Shown: positions 7,620 to 15,649 of the stretch, piece by piece | Layout of the letters: each line of letters starts with the position of its first letter | How positions within the stretch are numbered: position 1 is the stretch's first letter | IMG/VR virus record: IMGVR_UViG_3300036401_000828 | Span: 1-28,155 of that record | DNA: 28,155 nucleotides | DNA from: a virus | Reading direction: 5' to 3' (one strand) | Notes under the pieces: model-generated | What the model was told of the DNA's origin: nothing | Database searches by the model: none | The model's input: only the letters and a program-made list of their open reading frames with translations | Made by a program: the position numbers and the translations under genes

Positions 7620-10600
7620 CTAGTGCCCTTCCGTTGCGTGGCGATCCAGTGCGCGTTGCAGCATCTCCGCACCGCCGCGTTTCGCCCAGTCATCAAAGCT
7701 TCTAGCATCTATCGCGTTCACGACCAACGTGATATGGGAAGTGCTTCTCACCTTGCCTCCGGCGTTGATCGTGGCAAGAAGTTCCTTATTGCTTCTCGAG
7801 GGGCCGGGTTTAATCACTGTCTCACCATCTTCCAAAATTGCCGTGCCGCGTCCGCCGCTCGCCCTGAATACTCCGCCTGTATCGAACTGTGGCGGACCAA
7901 ACACCTGGGCGCTGCGGCGGTCGCGCTCCGCCTGCGTGCTGCGGATGTGCGCTTCAGCCGCGTCAATCGCGGGATCTACCTTTTTATTGAAAACGTCTTT
8001 GCCCTGGCTCTGCAGCGCGCTCAGTTGCTTTTGTGAATCAGTGCGCAGCTGCTCCAGCTGCTGGATGGCCGAGCTGGAGTCGATCTGGAAACCATCAAAG
8101 CCTGTGCTGATTTGCGTGATGTCCGGCAGCAGCGTGTTATCGGCCAGCGCGTTCGCTTGTTTCTTGCGCTTGTTGCCGCCAAAGATGCCGCCGAAGATCC
8201 CGCCCAGCAAACCAACCACGCCACCGATGAGCGCGCCGATAGGTCCAGCGGCCAGGAAGCCGGTGAGAGCGCCGCTGCCCGCGCCCGCAAGCGAGCCCAG
8301 AAAACCGCCGTGGCTTTCTCCCACGCCAAAGCCGATCAGTCCACCAGACAGGCCCGCCAGAATTTGCGAATTGCCCAGGATCGCCAGCATCGACAGCAGA
8401 CCACCGATCTGCCCAGCCTTGCCGCCGAAATTGCCGACAATGCCGGGAGCGAGCGCCGCAAGGCCAACCAAAGGAGATCCAGCGGCGAATGAGCTGCTGC
8501 GCGCGGAAGATCCAGCCACGCTGGAAGCGCCCGCTGTAATCCCGCCCAGGGCATCCGTTAGCGTCGACGTGGTGAGCGCGTTGCTGGCCGATGGAAGCAA
8601 CCCACCAGTCGCAGCGCTGCTGCCGGCAATCGCGCTCGTAAGGCCGCTGCCTCCCGCGAATGCCGATGGATCGCTGAAGATGCCGCCCGGCTGAAATGCA
8701 GCGCCAGAAGGTGCGCTATTGCTTCCACTGCCGCCAAAGAGACTGCCCAGGATCGATGTGCCCGCGCCGCTCCCACCGCCGCCGCCGAAGACGCCAGCGC
8801 CGGTTGAGCCAGGCCCAAACACGATGGAGCCAAGGATGCTGCCGGCAGCGTTCTTCATGATGTTGAGCGAGAGAATCCACTGCGCCAAGATCTGGAAAAA
8901 CAGCTTTTCCATGTTGGAGAGAATGCGCTTGCCGATGTTGCCGCTGGCGATATCGTCAAACACAGACTGCAGGTCGCTGCCAAGGCTTTCAGTCAAACGC
9001 TTGTTCTCCTCGCGAATGCGTATATCAGCCTGCACAATCGCGTCATAGCGCTTTGCGTCCGCATCCTGATTGATGGCGAGTATCTGGTCTCGCGTGAGAT
9101 CCTCCGCTGCCAGCTCCCTGAGTTTCTGGTCTTCAATGGCGCGCTCGCGCCGGTTTAGTTCAATCTGTATCTGCGCGCTGGCGCGCTGCCACTCCGGCAC
9201 CGCCGCAAGCGCAGCGTCTTCTTGCGCCGTCTTCATGTCCTCAGCCGCACGCTGCTGCATCTCCACGGTGCGGGCGAGTATGCGCGCGTCTTTATCGGCG
9301 GTAACCTTATGGGACTCCCTCAGCTTCTGCTGCGCTTCGGCATCAGCAAGATCGATTTCAGCCAGGTATTTTTGCCATGCTTCAGGACTCGGAGCTTTCT
9401 CATACTCTGCACGGGCCTTTGATGCGGCCTCTTCCTGATGAGCAAAGATGAGATCGTCGCCCTGGAGGAACGTGTCGCGAGTTTTATCCTGGATAGCAGC
9501 GAGTTCGGCTGCATTCTGAATGGACGAGACTCGTATCTTTTCGTTCGTGTCCTGATGGATTTTGGCGATCTGCGCCTGGTACTCCTGGGTCTTCTGCACT
9601 TCCGCCGCGCTCAGCCCCATTTTCTGAACGTCTTCGGCGAGCGTCTCTTTAATGTGATCGGCTTCCTCCTGTTTTATTTTTGCGATGCCAGAGAGAGCGT
9701 TTTCCGTGACCTGATCTCGCAGCTTCATGGTTTCCATGGCTTCCTGTCTACGGAGTTCCACGGTCTGCGCTGCGGCTTTATTGTTGGCATCCACGATAAG
9801 CGCTGCTGCCGCTTTGTTTACATTGGCGATGGCAACGGGGTCCTGGTTTGCATCCAGATGATATTCGCGGCCTATGTCCGCTAGGGCGTTCGCGCGTTCC
9901 TGCGCGATCCTGGCGATTCCGCTCTTGCCAATCAGCGCTGTCGATTCTTGCGATCTTGCTACTTCGTCATTGAGGTGCTTGGTCATTCCTGTGATGGCCT
10001 CAAGCACTACACGTCTTTTCTCCTCAATTTCCAGCGCCTTGCCCTGAAGTTCAGCGCTTACGGCGCCGTTGATCGTTCCAGAAAACAGGAACGCTGTGAT
10101 CTTGCCTTCCAGCGTGGCTTGTTCTGCAACCATCTGGCTTCGCGAGCTCTCGATCGCAGAAGCTTTATTGAGCACCGTAATCTGTGAATTCAATTGATTC
10201 AGGTGCTGTTGCCCTACTTCAAGCGTCTTCGGATTTACAAATGCCTCGTTGCTGGCCTTGACCGTTTCAGCGCGTATCTGCTGCACGGCCTTGGTATAAC
10301 CACCCAGCTCAGTTGCGCCATTGGCTATTTCCTCTCCGATCTTGACGAAGATTGGAGCAACGCCCGCAAGTATCCCGATAGGAAATGCCGCTGCCATCAG
10401 CGGCCCAAGCAGTGCGCTGCGCGCCGCGACCTGATTGAGCGCGCGGTTTTGCAATCCCAGCGTTTGCTCCAGCAGCCTGCCGGCAACATTGGCCTTCATC
10501 TGCTCGCTTGTCATTCCCATGAATGCGGTGGATGAATTTTTCACCATGGGAGCCCAGTCTTGAAATCTGACCGTGCCTTGAAGCGTCTTGGCGGATGCTG

Positions 10601-10871
10601 CCGTAGCCTGCATCGCGGCCATGTTTTCCTTTATGCGCGCGTTCACTTCGGCGATTGTTTTCTGCTCTTGCTCCCATTTAGCAGTGAGAACCGCGACAGC
10701 GGCTGCGCCCGTGAGCGTGGCCTTGCTTTGATTGGCAATCGCTGCGGATGCAGCCTCAGCGGCGGTTACCACCTTCGTTCCCATCGCATCGCCTGAAGAC
10801 GATATCTGCTGGAAGCCGGTGACCGCTCCGTTCGCATCCACCGTGACCGTGATTTGTATTGGCGTCGCCAT
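7620..10871 (-). CDS. Tail tape measure protein
   Basis: At 1083 residues this is the longest gene of the unit and sets tail length by family rule. Residues about 100-660 are largely helical with coiled-coil character (for example KAALIVDANNKAAAQTVELR). From about 690 to 915 it is a low-complexity, hydrophobic Gly/Ala/Ser-rich segment with IFGGIFGGNKRKKQ at its end, as expected for a membrane-inserting part. The C-terminus has the FDTGGVFRASGGRGTAILED pattern seen in tape measures. It begins directly after the stop of the zinc-ribbon gene with only a weak AG-rich ribosome site, so its translation is probably coupled. The order chaperone, small gene, tape measure fits siphophages. Confidence 0.9.
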   Translation of the reverse strand: MATPIQITVTVDANGAVTGFQQISSSGDAMGTKVVTAAEAASAAIANQSKATLTGAAAVAVLTAKWEQEQKTIAEVNARIKENMAAMQATAASAKTLQGTVRFQDWAPMVKNSSTAFMGMTSEQMKANVAGRLLEQTLGLQNRALNQVAARSALLGPLMAAAFPIGILAGVAPIFVKIGEEIANGATELGGYTKAVQQIRAETVKASNEAFVNPKTLEVGQQHLNQLNSQITVLNKASAIESSRSQMVAEQATLEGKITAFLFSGTINGAVSAELQGKALEIEEKRRVVLEAITGMTKHLNDEVARSQESTALIGKSGIARIAQERANALADIGREYHLDANQDPVAIANVNKAAAALIVDANNKAAAQTVELRRQEAMETMKLRDQVTENALSGIAKIKQEEADHIKETLAEDVQKMGLSAAEVQKTQEYQAQIAKIHQDTNEKIRVSSIQNAAELAAIQDKTRDTFLQGDDLIFAHQEEAASKARAEYEKAPSPEAWQKYLAEIDLADAEAQQKLRESHKVTADKDARILARTVEMQQRAAEDMKTAQEDAALAAVPEWQRASAQIQIELNRRERAIEDQKLRELAAEDLTRDQILAINQDADAKRYDAIVQADIRIREENKRLTESLGSDLQSVFDDIASGNIGKRILSNMEKLFFQILAQWILSLNIMKNAAGSILGSIVFGPGSTGAGVFGGGGGSGAGTSILGSLFGGSGSNSAPSGAAFQPGGIFSDPSAFAGGSGLTSAIAGSSAATGGLLPSASNALTTSTLTDALGGITAGASSVAGSSARSSSFAAGSPLVGLAALAPGIVGNFGGKAGQIGGLLSMLAILGNSQILAGLSGGLIGFGVGESHGGFLGSLAGAGSGALTGFLAAGPIGALIGGVVGLLGGIFGGIFGGNKRKKQANALADNTLLPDITQISTGFDGFQIDSSSAIQQLEQLRTDSQKQLSALQSQGKDVFNKKVDPAIDAAEAHIRSTQAERDRRSAQVFGPPQFDTGGVFRASGGRGTAILEDGETVIKPGPSRSNKELLATINAGGKVRSTSHITLVVNAIDARSFDDWAKRGGAEMLQRALDRHATEGH

Positions 10872-11273
10872 CTATTTTCTTTTCTTGAACTCCATGCGGC
10901 AGACACGGCAGCGGATCGCCGTGCTGGAATGCTGGCGCGCGCCGCACTGCGGGCACTCAGGATGATCGCGCTCAAATTCCTGCTGCGCCGCCGCAAGAGC
11001 GCGCAGGCCCTCGGCTTCCTCAGCCAGAATCGTGAGCTCCACGTCGGCATCGATCATGCTGCGTATCCAGAACAGATATGCGGCATAGTCGTAAAAGCCG
11101 CTGGCCACGCTGCGCACGGGAACGGTCTTGGCAAGAGCAACGGCATACGCCATCAGGTCTTCTTCGGCGCTGAGGCTCTCGATCTGGCGCGCGAGATCGT
11201 CCGCGCCCAGGGATTCGTTCATCAGCTCAAGCGCCGCTTGGCGTATGCCGCCCATGTCTTGCGTAACAATCAC
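10872..11273 (-). CDS. Small protein with C-terminal zinc ribbon, between tail chaperone and tape measure
   Basis: I place the start at a GTG (11273) just after the stop of the upstream gene, giving 133 residues. An ATG six codons in is the alternative. The reading frame stays open for 47 codons further upstream, but that part is an arginine-rich shadow of the chaperone gene. The N-terminal helical region (IRQAALELMNESLGADDLAR) is followed by a two-knuckle CxxC...CxxC pattern (CPQCG, CRVC) and a basic tail, so zinc binding is likely. In siphophages this slot is the second tail assembly chaperone, often made by frameshift. The relative frame here would need +1 or -2 slippage, and I see no clear slip site. 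Confidence 0.65.
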   Translation of the reverse strand: MIVTQDMGGIRQAALELMNESLGADDLARQIESLSAEEDLMAYAVALAKTVPVRSVASGFYDYAAYLFWIRSMIDADVELTILAEEAEGLRALAAAQQEFERDHPECPQCGARQHSSTAIRCRVCRMEFKKRK

Positions 11274-11277
11274 CTGG

Positions 11278-12030
11278 CTACGCAGCCTCCGCTGCGGCAG
11301 CTTCCGGCTGCGTGTTAAAGAGTTGCGCCACGGCTTCAGCTTTGTGGTAGCCATCCATTTCGCGCCGGATCTGCTCCGGGCCTTCCAGCGGCTTGCCGGC
11401 AGCGCCGTATCCATCCACGGAAAGGATCAGCTGGTCATACAGTTCCAGCAGCAGCTTGTTCCGGAGCGAATAGACCGTGGTGCTGCCTTTGCGCGTGCCG
11501 CCGATCACTTTGCTGATGGCTCCTCCGCGCATGTAGCGTTTCTTCTGCTCAACGGTTGGCGGCGTGAAACGGTGCACCAGGCCTTTGTATTGGGTGACCT
11601 GTCCGGGTGCCGTGGTCTGCGACCAGTGCGCGTCGATCCGCGTCTCAATGGCGTCGCAGTCGAGCGGCTTATCGTCTTCCTCTTCAGAGATAAACACTGA
11701 GCGCAGAAGCCCGGCAACAGTCACGGAGTGGCGCGGCAGTACCTTCTTGAAATCTTCCGGCGTGGTGAGCTCGCGGGAATAGCCGACGACGCGCGTCACC
11801 GTGGATTCAAACAGCTCAATGCCGGCCGTGTTGAAGTCAGTGGTGTTCAGCTGCGCCACGCCATCATTGCGGCTGGAGAGATACAGCCCGGCGAAGTACT
11901 GCTCCCAGTCCGGCTGAAGAATTCTGCGGAAGTAAAAGGTGTAATCGCGCTTGCCTTCACGGATGGGGATCACGCGCGGTTCGTCGAGCATGAGCAGTGA
12001 AGGTGGATTCTGTGGGGTTGCCGCTTCCAT
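11278..12030 (-). CDS. Tail assembly chaperone candidate
   Basis: The 250-residue soluble protein sits directly between the major-tail-like gene and the zinc-ribbon/tape measure pair, the slot of lambda gpG-type chaperones. It starts with a strong AGGAG site before the ATG. The sequence is mixed alpha/beta (REGKRDYTFYFRRILQPDWE, KYMRGGAISKVIGGTR) and ends in an alanine-rich tail. It has no signal peptide or membrane segment. I know no single motif to prove the family, so the role is inferred from position. It may count tape-measure length or hold the tape measure during tube assembly. Confidence 0.6.
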   Translation of the reverse strand: MEAATPQNPPSLLMLDEPRVIPIREGKRDYTFYFRRILQPDWEQYFAGLYLSSRNDGVAQLNTTDFNTAGIELFESTVTRVVGYSRELTTPEDFKKVLPRHSVTVAGLLRSVFISEEEDDKPLDCDAIETRIDAHWSQTTAPGQVTQYKGLVHRFTPPTVEQKKRYMRGGAISKVIGGTRKGSTTVYSLRNKLLLELYDQLILSVDGYGAAGKPLEGPEQIRREMDGYHKAEAVAQLFNTQPEAAAAEAA

Positions 12031-12083
12031 AATGTTCTCCTGAAATTTGATTTGTGAATTGTTCTGCGTGGAACGTATCTGGC

Positions 12084-12155
12084 GAGATCCGCGAAGCGGT
12101 GCGTCTCTCAGAGCAGCGAAGCGGTGCTGCTCTCATCAGCGAAGCGATGCTGATG
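12084..12155 (-). repeat. Three tandem hairpins with a shared loop and different stems
   Basis: Three adjacent inverted repeats lie in the untranslated gap between the major-tail and chaperone genes. The second has perfect AGAGCAGC/GCTGCTCT arms (12110-12117, 12126-12133), and the third perfect CATCAGC/GCTGATG arms (12134-12140, 12149-12155). The first is imperfect (GAGA/TCTC outer arms at 12084-12087 and 12104-12107). All share the loop core GCGAAGCG(G/A)TGC while the stems differ and stay complementary, which points to selected RNA or DNA structure. Confidence 0.8.
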
Positions 12156-12189
12156 TCTTACTAGACTTGCAACTTACCACATCTTTGGA

Positions 12190-12223
12190 CCGCAGGGCAG
12201 AGCTTTTTTTCTCTACCCTGCGG
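12190..12223 (-). terminator. Strong hairpin after the major-tail gene
   Basis: Arms CCGCAGGG and CCCTGCGG plus an inner AGAG/CTCT pair, with one mismatch between, enclose an eight-base loop. On the transcribed minus strand the loop is A-rich. No T-run follows, so it is not a textbook intrinsic terminator. It may stabilise the upstream mRNA or attenuate downstream transcription after a highly expressed gene. Confidence 0.5.
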
Positions 12224-12272
12224 CAGAACCAGCGCCGTCCTACCCAACTAACTCAGCGCCAGCAGCCACTCG

Positions 12273-13688
12273 CTAAGCGCCCACGCCGTAGGCGCTCTGG
12301 TTATTCGTGACGATTGCCGTGAAAACTTCCTGCGTTGATGGCTTGAGCACGGCATTGTCGCCGGCATTCATCTGCCACATCTGCTCGCGTCCGCTCTGCC
12401 CGATCTGGAAGGTATCGAACAGGACGTAAGGCGATCCCAGCGTCATCTGCTGCGCCGCGCCGGAGTTGGTCACGATCTGAATTTCCTTCTGCGTGTCGTT
12501 TTCTGAGATCGTGCGCATGTCGTCGGTGCTCGTCGCTTTCACGTTGACGGTCCAGTTCACGCGCTGTTTCAGCACCTTCATGAACGTGGCCCAGAAGCCT
12601 CCGCCCGGAGCGCGGTTCGGCGTCATTTCGCAGGAGATATGCACTTGCCAATCGGTGACGCGCTCTTTGATGCTGCTGAGCGCCGTGGTTGCCGTAGGCA
12701 GCGCCGCTCCAGCGGCAAAACCCGTTGCAGGCTCCGTGAAGACGCCGGCTGCGGCGAACGGTCCACCAGCCTGTTTTGTTTCCGTTCCCGTGGTGATGGA
12801 GCCGTAGACATTCACGCCAGTGACTCCGGGCGGAAGCGCGGCAGGCATCGTGACCTTGGAAACGCTGTTCGCAGGCGTCACGAATGAGAATTCCTGGCTG
12901 CCAACTGTTTCGCCGGCTGCGTTCACGTAAGTCAATTTATAGAAAACCGTCCGCTGAGTAAGCGCGCCCAGCACCGTGCTGGCAAACGTGAACTGGAAGC
13001 GCGGATCGGTGAGGTCCGGCGCGGATGGCCCGATCTTGATATCGGTATCGGAACCATAAAGGAAGAGCGGCGCGCTGAGCGCGGGGAACGTGATCGCTCC
13101 GTCCACCTTCTTGCCGCTGCCGATCATCTTGAACTGCACCTGCAGCGGACCCGATTCCTTGCCGCTGATGACGAGATCCAGTATGCACATGTCCGGCAAC
13201 TGGAAGATCACGTCATTGGTTTCCTGGCACAGCAGCGTGGTCACCGGCATCTGGTTCGTCGCTTGCAGGAACTTCATGGTGTGCACGAAAGGACCGGCGC
13301 CGGTGACCGTCTCAGTGCCCAGGATGAAGAACAGCGCCCATCCGGCCAGAATCGCTTCCAGGTCCATCGTCGCATCGAACGAAGTGTTTTCCATGGTGCG
13401 AATCTTGGCCGCCGCCCACTGATGGCCTTTGTTGGCCATCTGCTCATCCGTGAAGAAATCGGGCTGATGCGCGGCAGTATAGTTGCCGGCATTGCGCGGG
13501 CGGATGGTATAGCTGGCCGCCGCCACGGGCGTGAGAAACGCGTTTTGCTTGTTGGGCGCAATGGCCACGTTGCGGATGTCGAGCACGTCCTGCGGTTCGT
13601 AGGCCATGCCGAATAACAGAAATCCTGCCGCCGTCAGAAGTGCAACAGCCAGCGGTCCCAAATGAATTGCAAACAGTAAGAAAATCAA
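12273..13688 (-). CDS. Major tail tube protein candidate with hydrophobic N-terminal leader
   Basis: The frame opens at a TTG (13688) with a perfect GGAGGT six bases upstream, and this start overlaps the stop of the previous gene as TTGA. It encodes a hydrophobic leader (LAVALLTAAGFLLFG) before MAYEPQDVLDIRN. The alternative is the ATG at 13607, giving 444 residues, but its ribosome site is weak. The body (PNKQNAFLTPVAAASYTI, VRPRNAGNYTA-like turns, a beta-rich middle) and place before the chaperone fit a tail tube protein. Residues around 290-360 look like an added beta domain (VTGVNVYGSITTGTETKQAG). A hydrophobic leader is unexpected for a virion protein, so the true start needs checking. 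Confidence 0.65.
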   Translation of the reverse strand: MIFLLFAIHLGPLAVALLTAAGFLLFGMAYEPQDVLDIRNVAIAPNKQNAFLTPVAAASYTIRPRNAGNYTAAHQPDFFTDEQMANKGHQWAAAKIRTMENTSFDATMDLEAILAGWALFFILGTETVTGAGPFVHTMKFLQATNQMPVTTLLCQETNDVIFQLPDMCILDLVISGKESGPLQVQFKMIGSGKKVDGAITFPALSAPLFLYGSDTDIKIGPSAPDLTDPRFQFTFASTVLGALTQRTVFYKLTYVNAAGETVGSQEFSFVTPANSVSKVTMPAALPPGVTGVNVYGSITTGTETKQAGGPFAAAGVFTEPATGFAAGAALPTATTALSSIKERVTDWQVHISCEMTPNRAPGGGFWATFMKVLKQRVNWTVNVKATSTDDMRTISENDTQKEIQIVTNSGAAQQMTLGSPYVLFDTFQIGQSGREQMWQMNAGDNAVLKPSTQEVFTAIVTNNQSAYGVGA

Positions 13689-13984
13689 GCGCCCACCTCC
13701 GTGTTTTTCGGATAAGCATCAATCTCATCCGCATTCATACCCTGCGTTCCATCCTGTACGTCCGATGGCTCAAGCTGCTCGGGCACGATCTCAAACAGCG
13801 GATGCCCATTGACGTGTTCATTCTTCAGCACGCGCTCCCACTCGAACGCGCGCGTGACCATCTTCACTTCGCCTGGCTGAAAGTAAAACGAGTGATTGCC
13901 GGCATGCACCTGGACGCGGCCGCCGCCCGCCTGCTGCACTCCAAATTCGGTAAGCTTCACGTTGACGAAATCTTTTCCTGCCAT
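13685..13984 (-). CDS. Small virion-module protein, unknown
   Basis: The 99-residue product starts at MAGKDFVNVKL after a strong GGGAGGGG site; codons upstream of it in the same frame look non-coding. It contains a compact beta-rich core (GGGRVQVHAGNHSFYFQPGE, VTRAFEWERVL) and an acidic tail. It lies between the DUF1834 gene and the tail tube gene, a position often held by head-tail joining or minor tail proteins. I do not recognise the family. Confidence 0.7.
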   Translation of the reverse strand: MAGKDFVNVKLTEFGVQQAGGGRVQVHAGNHSFYFQPGEVKMVTRAFEWERVLKNEHVNGHPLFEIVPEQLEPSDVQDGTQGMNADEIDAYPKNTEVGA

Positions 13985-13997
13985 ACTTCCCCTCCCG

Positions 13998-14465
13998 TTA
14001 AAACTGCGCGGTTTTCGGAACTCTGATCTTCTGCAAATACCACACACCATTGGCATCGAATTGATACGGCTCGATGCCCGCCAGGGCCGCTGGGCCGCTC
14101 AGCACCGCGCCGGAATCGAGCTGAAAACGTTTGCCTGCGATAGCGTGACGCGCCGTGGCAATGACCACATACGCGCTGGAGCGCTCCTTGTCCACGCTTG
14201 ATAGGTCCGCAGCGCCGCAAAGAAGAAAGAATTCGTAATCGACTTGATATGTGGTGCGCACAGTGTCTTGCGTGCAGTCGTCAGAGCCGGAATTGAAAGA
14301 CACCAGAATTGCAGGAGGCATAACGATAATGTTGCCCTGCTCATCAAAGTGCCGGCTGGATAAGCCCTGCACCTGCGCGCTCAACGCCAGAACGCCGGAA
14401 TCGGCGGCCAGCGTGGCAATGATGCCCTTTTCCACATCATCAAGTTTGAACTCTGTCGCGCCCAT
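13998..14465 (-). CDS. DUF1834 (Mu gp37-like) tail terminator candidate
   Basis: The 155-residue protein follows the Mu order gp36-G-gp37. It has a mixed fold with LDDVEKGIIATLAADSGV at the N-terminus and PPAILVSFNSGSDD and TYQVDYEFFLLCG in the centre, resembling DUF1834. That family is thought to close the tail tube or join it to the head. The gene follows the morphogenesis protein gene head-to-tail, its ATG preceding the next stop by a few bases, so translation is coupled. Confidence 0.75.
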   Translation of the reverse strand: MGATEFKLDDVEKGIIATLAADSGVLALSAQVQGLSSRHFDEQGNIIVMPPAILVSFNSGSDDCTQDTVRTTYQVDYEFFLLCGAADLSSVDKERSSAYVVIATARHAIAGKRFQLDSGAVLSGPAALAGIEPYQFDANGVWYLQKIRVPKTAQF

Positions 14466-15008
14466 CTATTTCAGTCCCTCTTCCTTGGCAACAACGTCGA
14501 TGTATCGCTGCATCGCATCCTGCATGCGCTGCGGATCTTCAGGCCGAAACACCAGGTAAGGCCGCGCCGGAATAAACGGCCTGCGAAACTTCATTGGCCC
14601 ATGGAAGCCGCCGACCTGCTGGTCAATCAAATGTCCGAGTCTGCGCTTGCTGCTAGGTTGTCGCCTGCCGGCAAAGCCGCCTTCCTGCTGGATCTGCGCA
14701 TAGACCAGGTTGGTGCCGATAGTGAGCGTATTGCCGCTCACCAGGTACGACATCGAATTCTTGAGCCTGCCGCTCTGGATCAATTTCAACCTGCCAGCGC
14801 CGCCTTTGCCGCGCTTCAGCGTGGACGCAGCCAGCGGAGCCCACGATCCAGCCGGCGATCCCTGCTCGCGAAACGTCCGCTCAATCGATCCGCGCATTAC
14901 TTCGCCCGCGATCTTCAGCAGCGGCGGTGGCTGTATCCGCGCGCTGAAGTTCTTGAGCGATATCTGCAGCGCCTTATCGTTGACCGTGGCTTTAAATTCT
15001 CCCGCCAT
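14466..15008 (-). CDS. Phage virion morphogenesis / tail completion protein (gpG / gpS family)
   Basis: The 180-residue product carries the family's usual signals: an N-terminal helix (IQPPPLLKIAGEVMRGSIERT), the RFREQGSPAGSWAPL-type turn, a long basic middle, and near the C-terminus the RPFIPARPYLVF motif. Mu gpG and P2 gpS relatives end with LPARPFLG. It links tail to head during assembly. Its start directly abuts the stop of the DUF1320 gene. Confidence 0.85.
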   Translation of the reverse strand: MAGEFKATVNDKALQISLKNFSARIQPPPLLKIAGEVMRGSIERTFREQGSPAGSWAPLAASTLKRGKGGAGRLKLIQSGRLKNSMSYLVSGNTLTIGTNLVYAQIQQEGGFAGRRQPSSKRRLGHLIDQQVGGFHGPMKFRRPFIPARPYLVFRPEDPQRMQDAMQRYIDVVAKEEGLK

Positions 15009-15434
15009 CTATACATACCCCGACAGATTGTCGTCGCTGAAGCGCTCTTCAACGCTGGTGGTCTGCACATCGCCGCCGCTGGTTTGCGGCGTGGCGCTCA
15101 CAGGCTGGTCCAGCCCGGCTTTGCCGTTAGATACGTCTTTCAGAAACGCAATCGCATCTTCATAAGACTGGCGCACATCCGGCTTCACGCGCTTGCGCCG
15201 CAGATAAAGGAAGTACTCGGCCAGCGTCAGGCAAAGCCCTTTCACCTGGTCAGACGACTGCAGCGGAACGGTATAGCGCACGCGGCAATACGAATCGATC
15301 AGCGCGGATGCTTCCGTCAACACATCCGTGATGACCTGGTCATTCGTGCTGCCGGAGTTCGTATCGTCGGTGAGCTGCACCAGCTCCGCTGCGGAGATCC
15401 GGCGAGGTGAAAGATCGGCTTTGACTGCGTACAT
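15009..15434 (-). CDS. DUF1320 (Mu gp36-like) head-tail connector protein
   Basis: The 141-residue protein matches the DUF1320 pattern: an N-terminal LSPRRISAAELVQLTDD, then a helix ALIDSYCRVRYTVPL, then LCLTLAEYFLYLRRKR and YEDAIAFLKDVSNGK. Family members sit between the capsid and tail genes in Mu-like phages and are thought to be head-tail connectors. The order matches Mu gp36 followed by gpG and gp37. The gene ends where the morphogenesis gene begins. Confidence 0.85.
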   Translation of the reverse strand: MYAVKADLSPRRISAAELVQLTDDTNSGSTNDQVITDVLTEASALIDSYCRVRYTVPLQSSDQVKGLCLTLAEYFLYLRRKRVKPDVRQSYEDAIAFLKDVSNGKAGLDQPVSATPQTSGGDVQTTSVEERFSDDNLSGYV

Positions 15435-15596
15435 TTAGCTCTGGCCTCCGTTGCCATTGCTGTCCGATGCCTTGGCCCGCTCAACAACATCCGGCCCCAT
15501 CTCTTTGGCCTCTTTCACGCTCAGATCAATGGTCTCGCCGGGCGCGAAATCCGTGCCGTCCTTGCGCACAGGCGATTTAACTTTGTAACTCGGCAT
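15435..15596 (-). CDS. 53-residue Mu-like FluMu N-terminal domain protein
   Basis: This short gene fills the gap between the signal-peptide gene and DUF1320. Its AGGAG site lies about eight bases before the ATG (15596) and its stop abuts the DUF1320 start. The product begins MPSYKVKSPVRKDGTDFAPG, then has an ETIDLSVKEAKEM helix. This matches the short FluMu N-terminal type proteins that sit before gp36 in Mu-like phages. It is probably a small structural or assembly protein. The ribosome site lies in the loop of a hairpin listed separately. Confidence 0.7.
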   Translation of the reverse strand: MPSYKVKSPVRKDGTDFAPGETIDLSVKEAKEMGPDVVERAKASDSNGNGGQS

Positions 15597-15619
15597 GATT
15601 CACTCTCCTTTAGTGAGTC
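15597..15619 (-). promoter_or_regulatory. Hairpin presenting the ribosome site of the 53-residue gene
   Basis: GATTCACT (15597-15604) pairs with AGTGAGTC (15612-15619) at seven of eight positions. The seven-base loop holds AAAGGAG on the transcribed strand, and the stem ends directly at the ATG. This geometry exposes the Shine-Dalgarno in the loop, so folding may set translation level. Confidence 0.5.
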
Positions 15620-15649
15620 ACCGCTATTTTTCTACCCCAACATCCGCAT

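Noticed and set aside
12084-12155. CRISPR array
   Set aside because: The repeated units are palindromes with a shared loop and no spacers of regular length; no cas genes are near.
13605-13607. ATG at 13607 as the sole start of the tail-tube-like gene
   Set aside because: Not excluded, but it lacks a good ribosome site, while the upstream TTG has a perfect one and overlaps the previous stop; kept as alternative.
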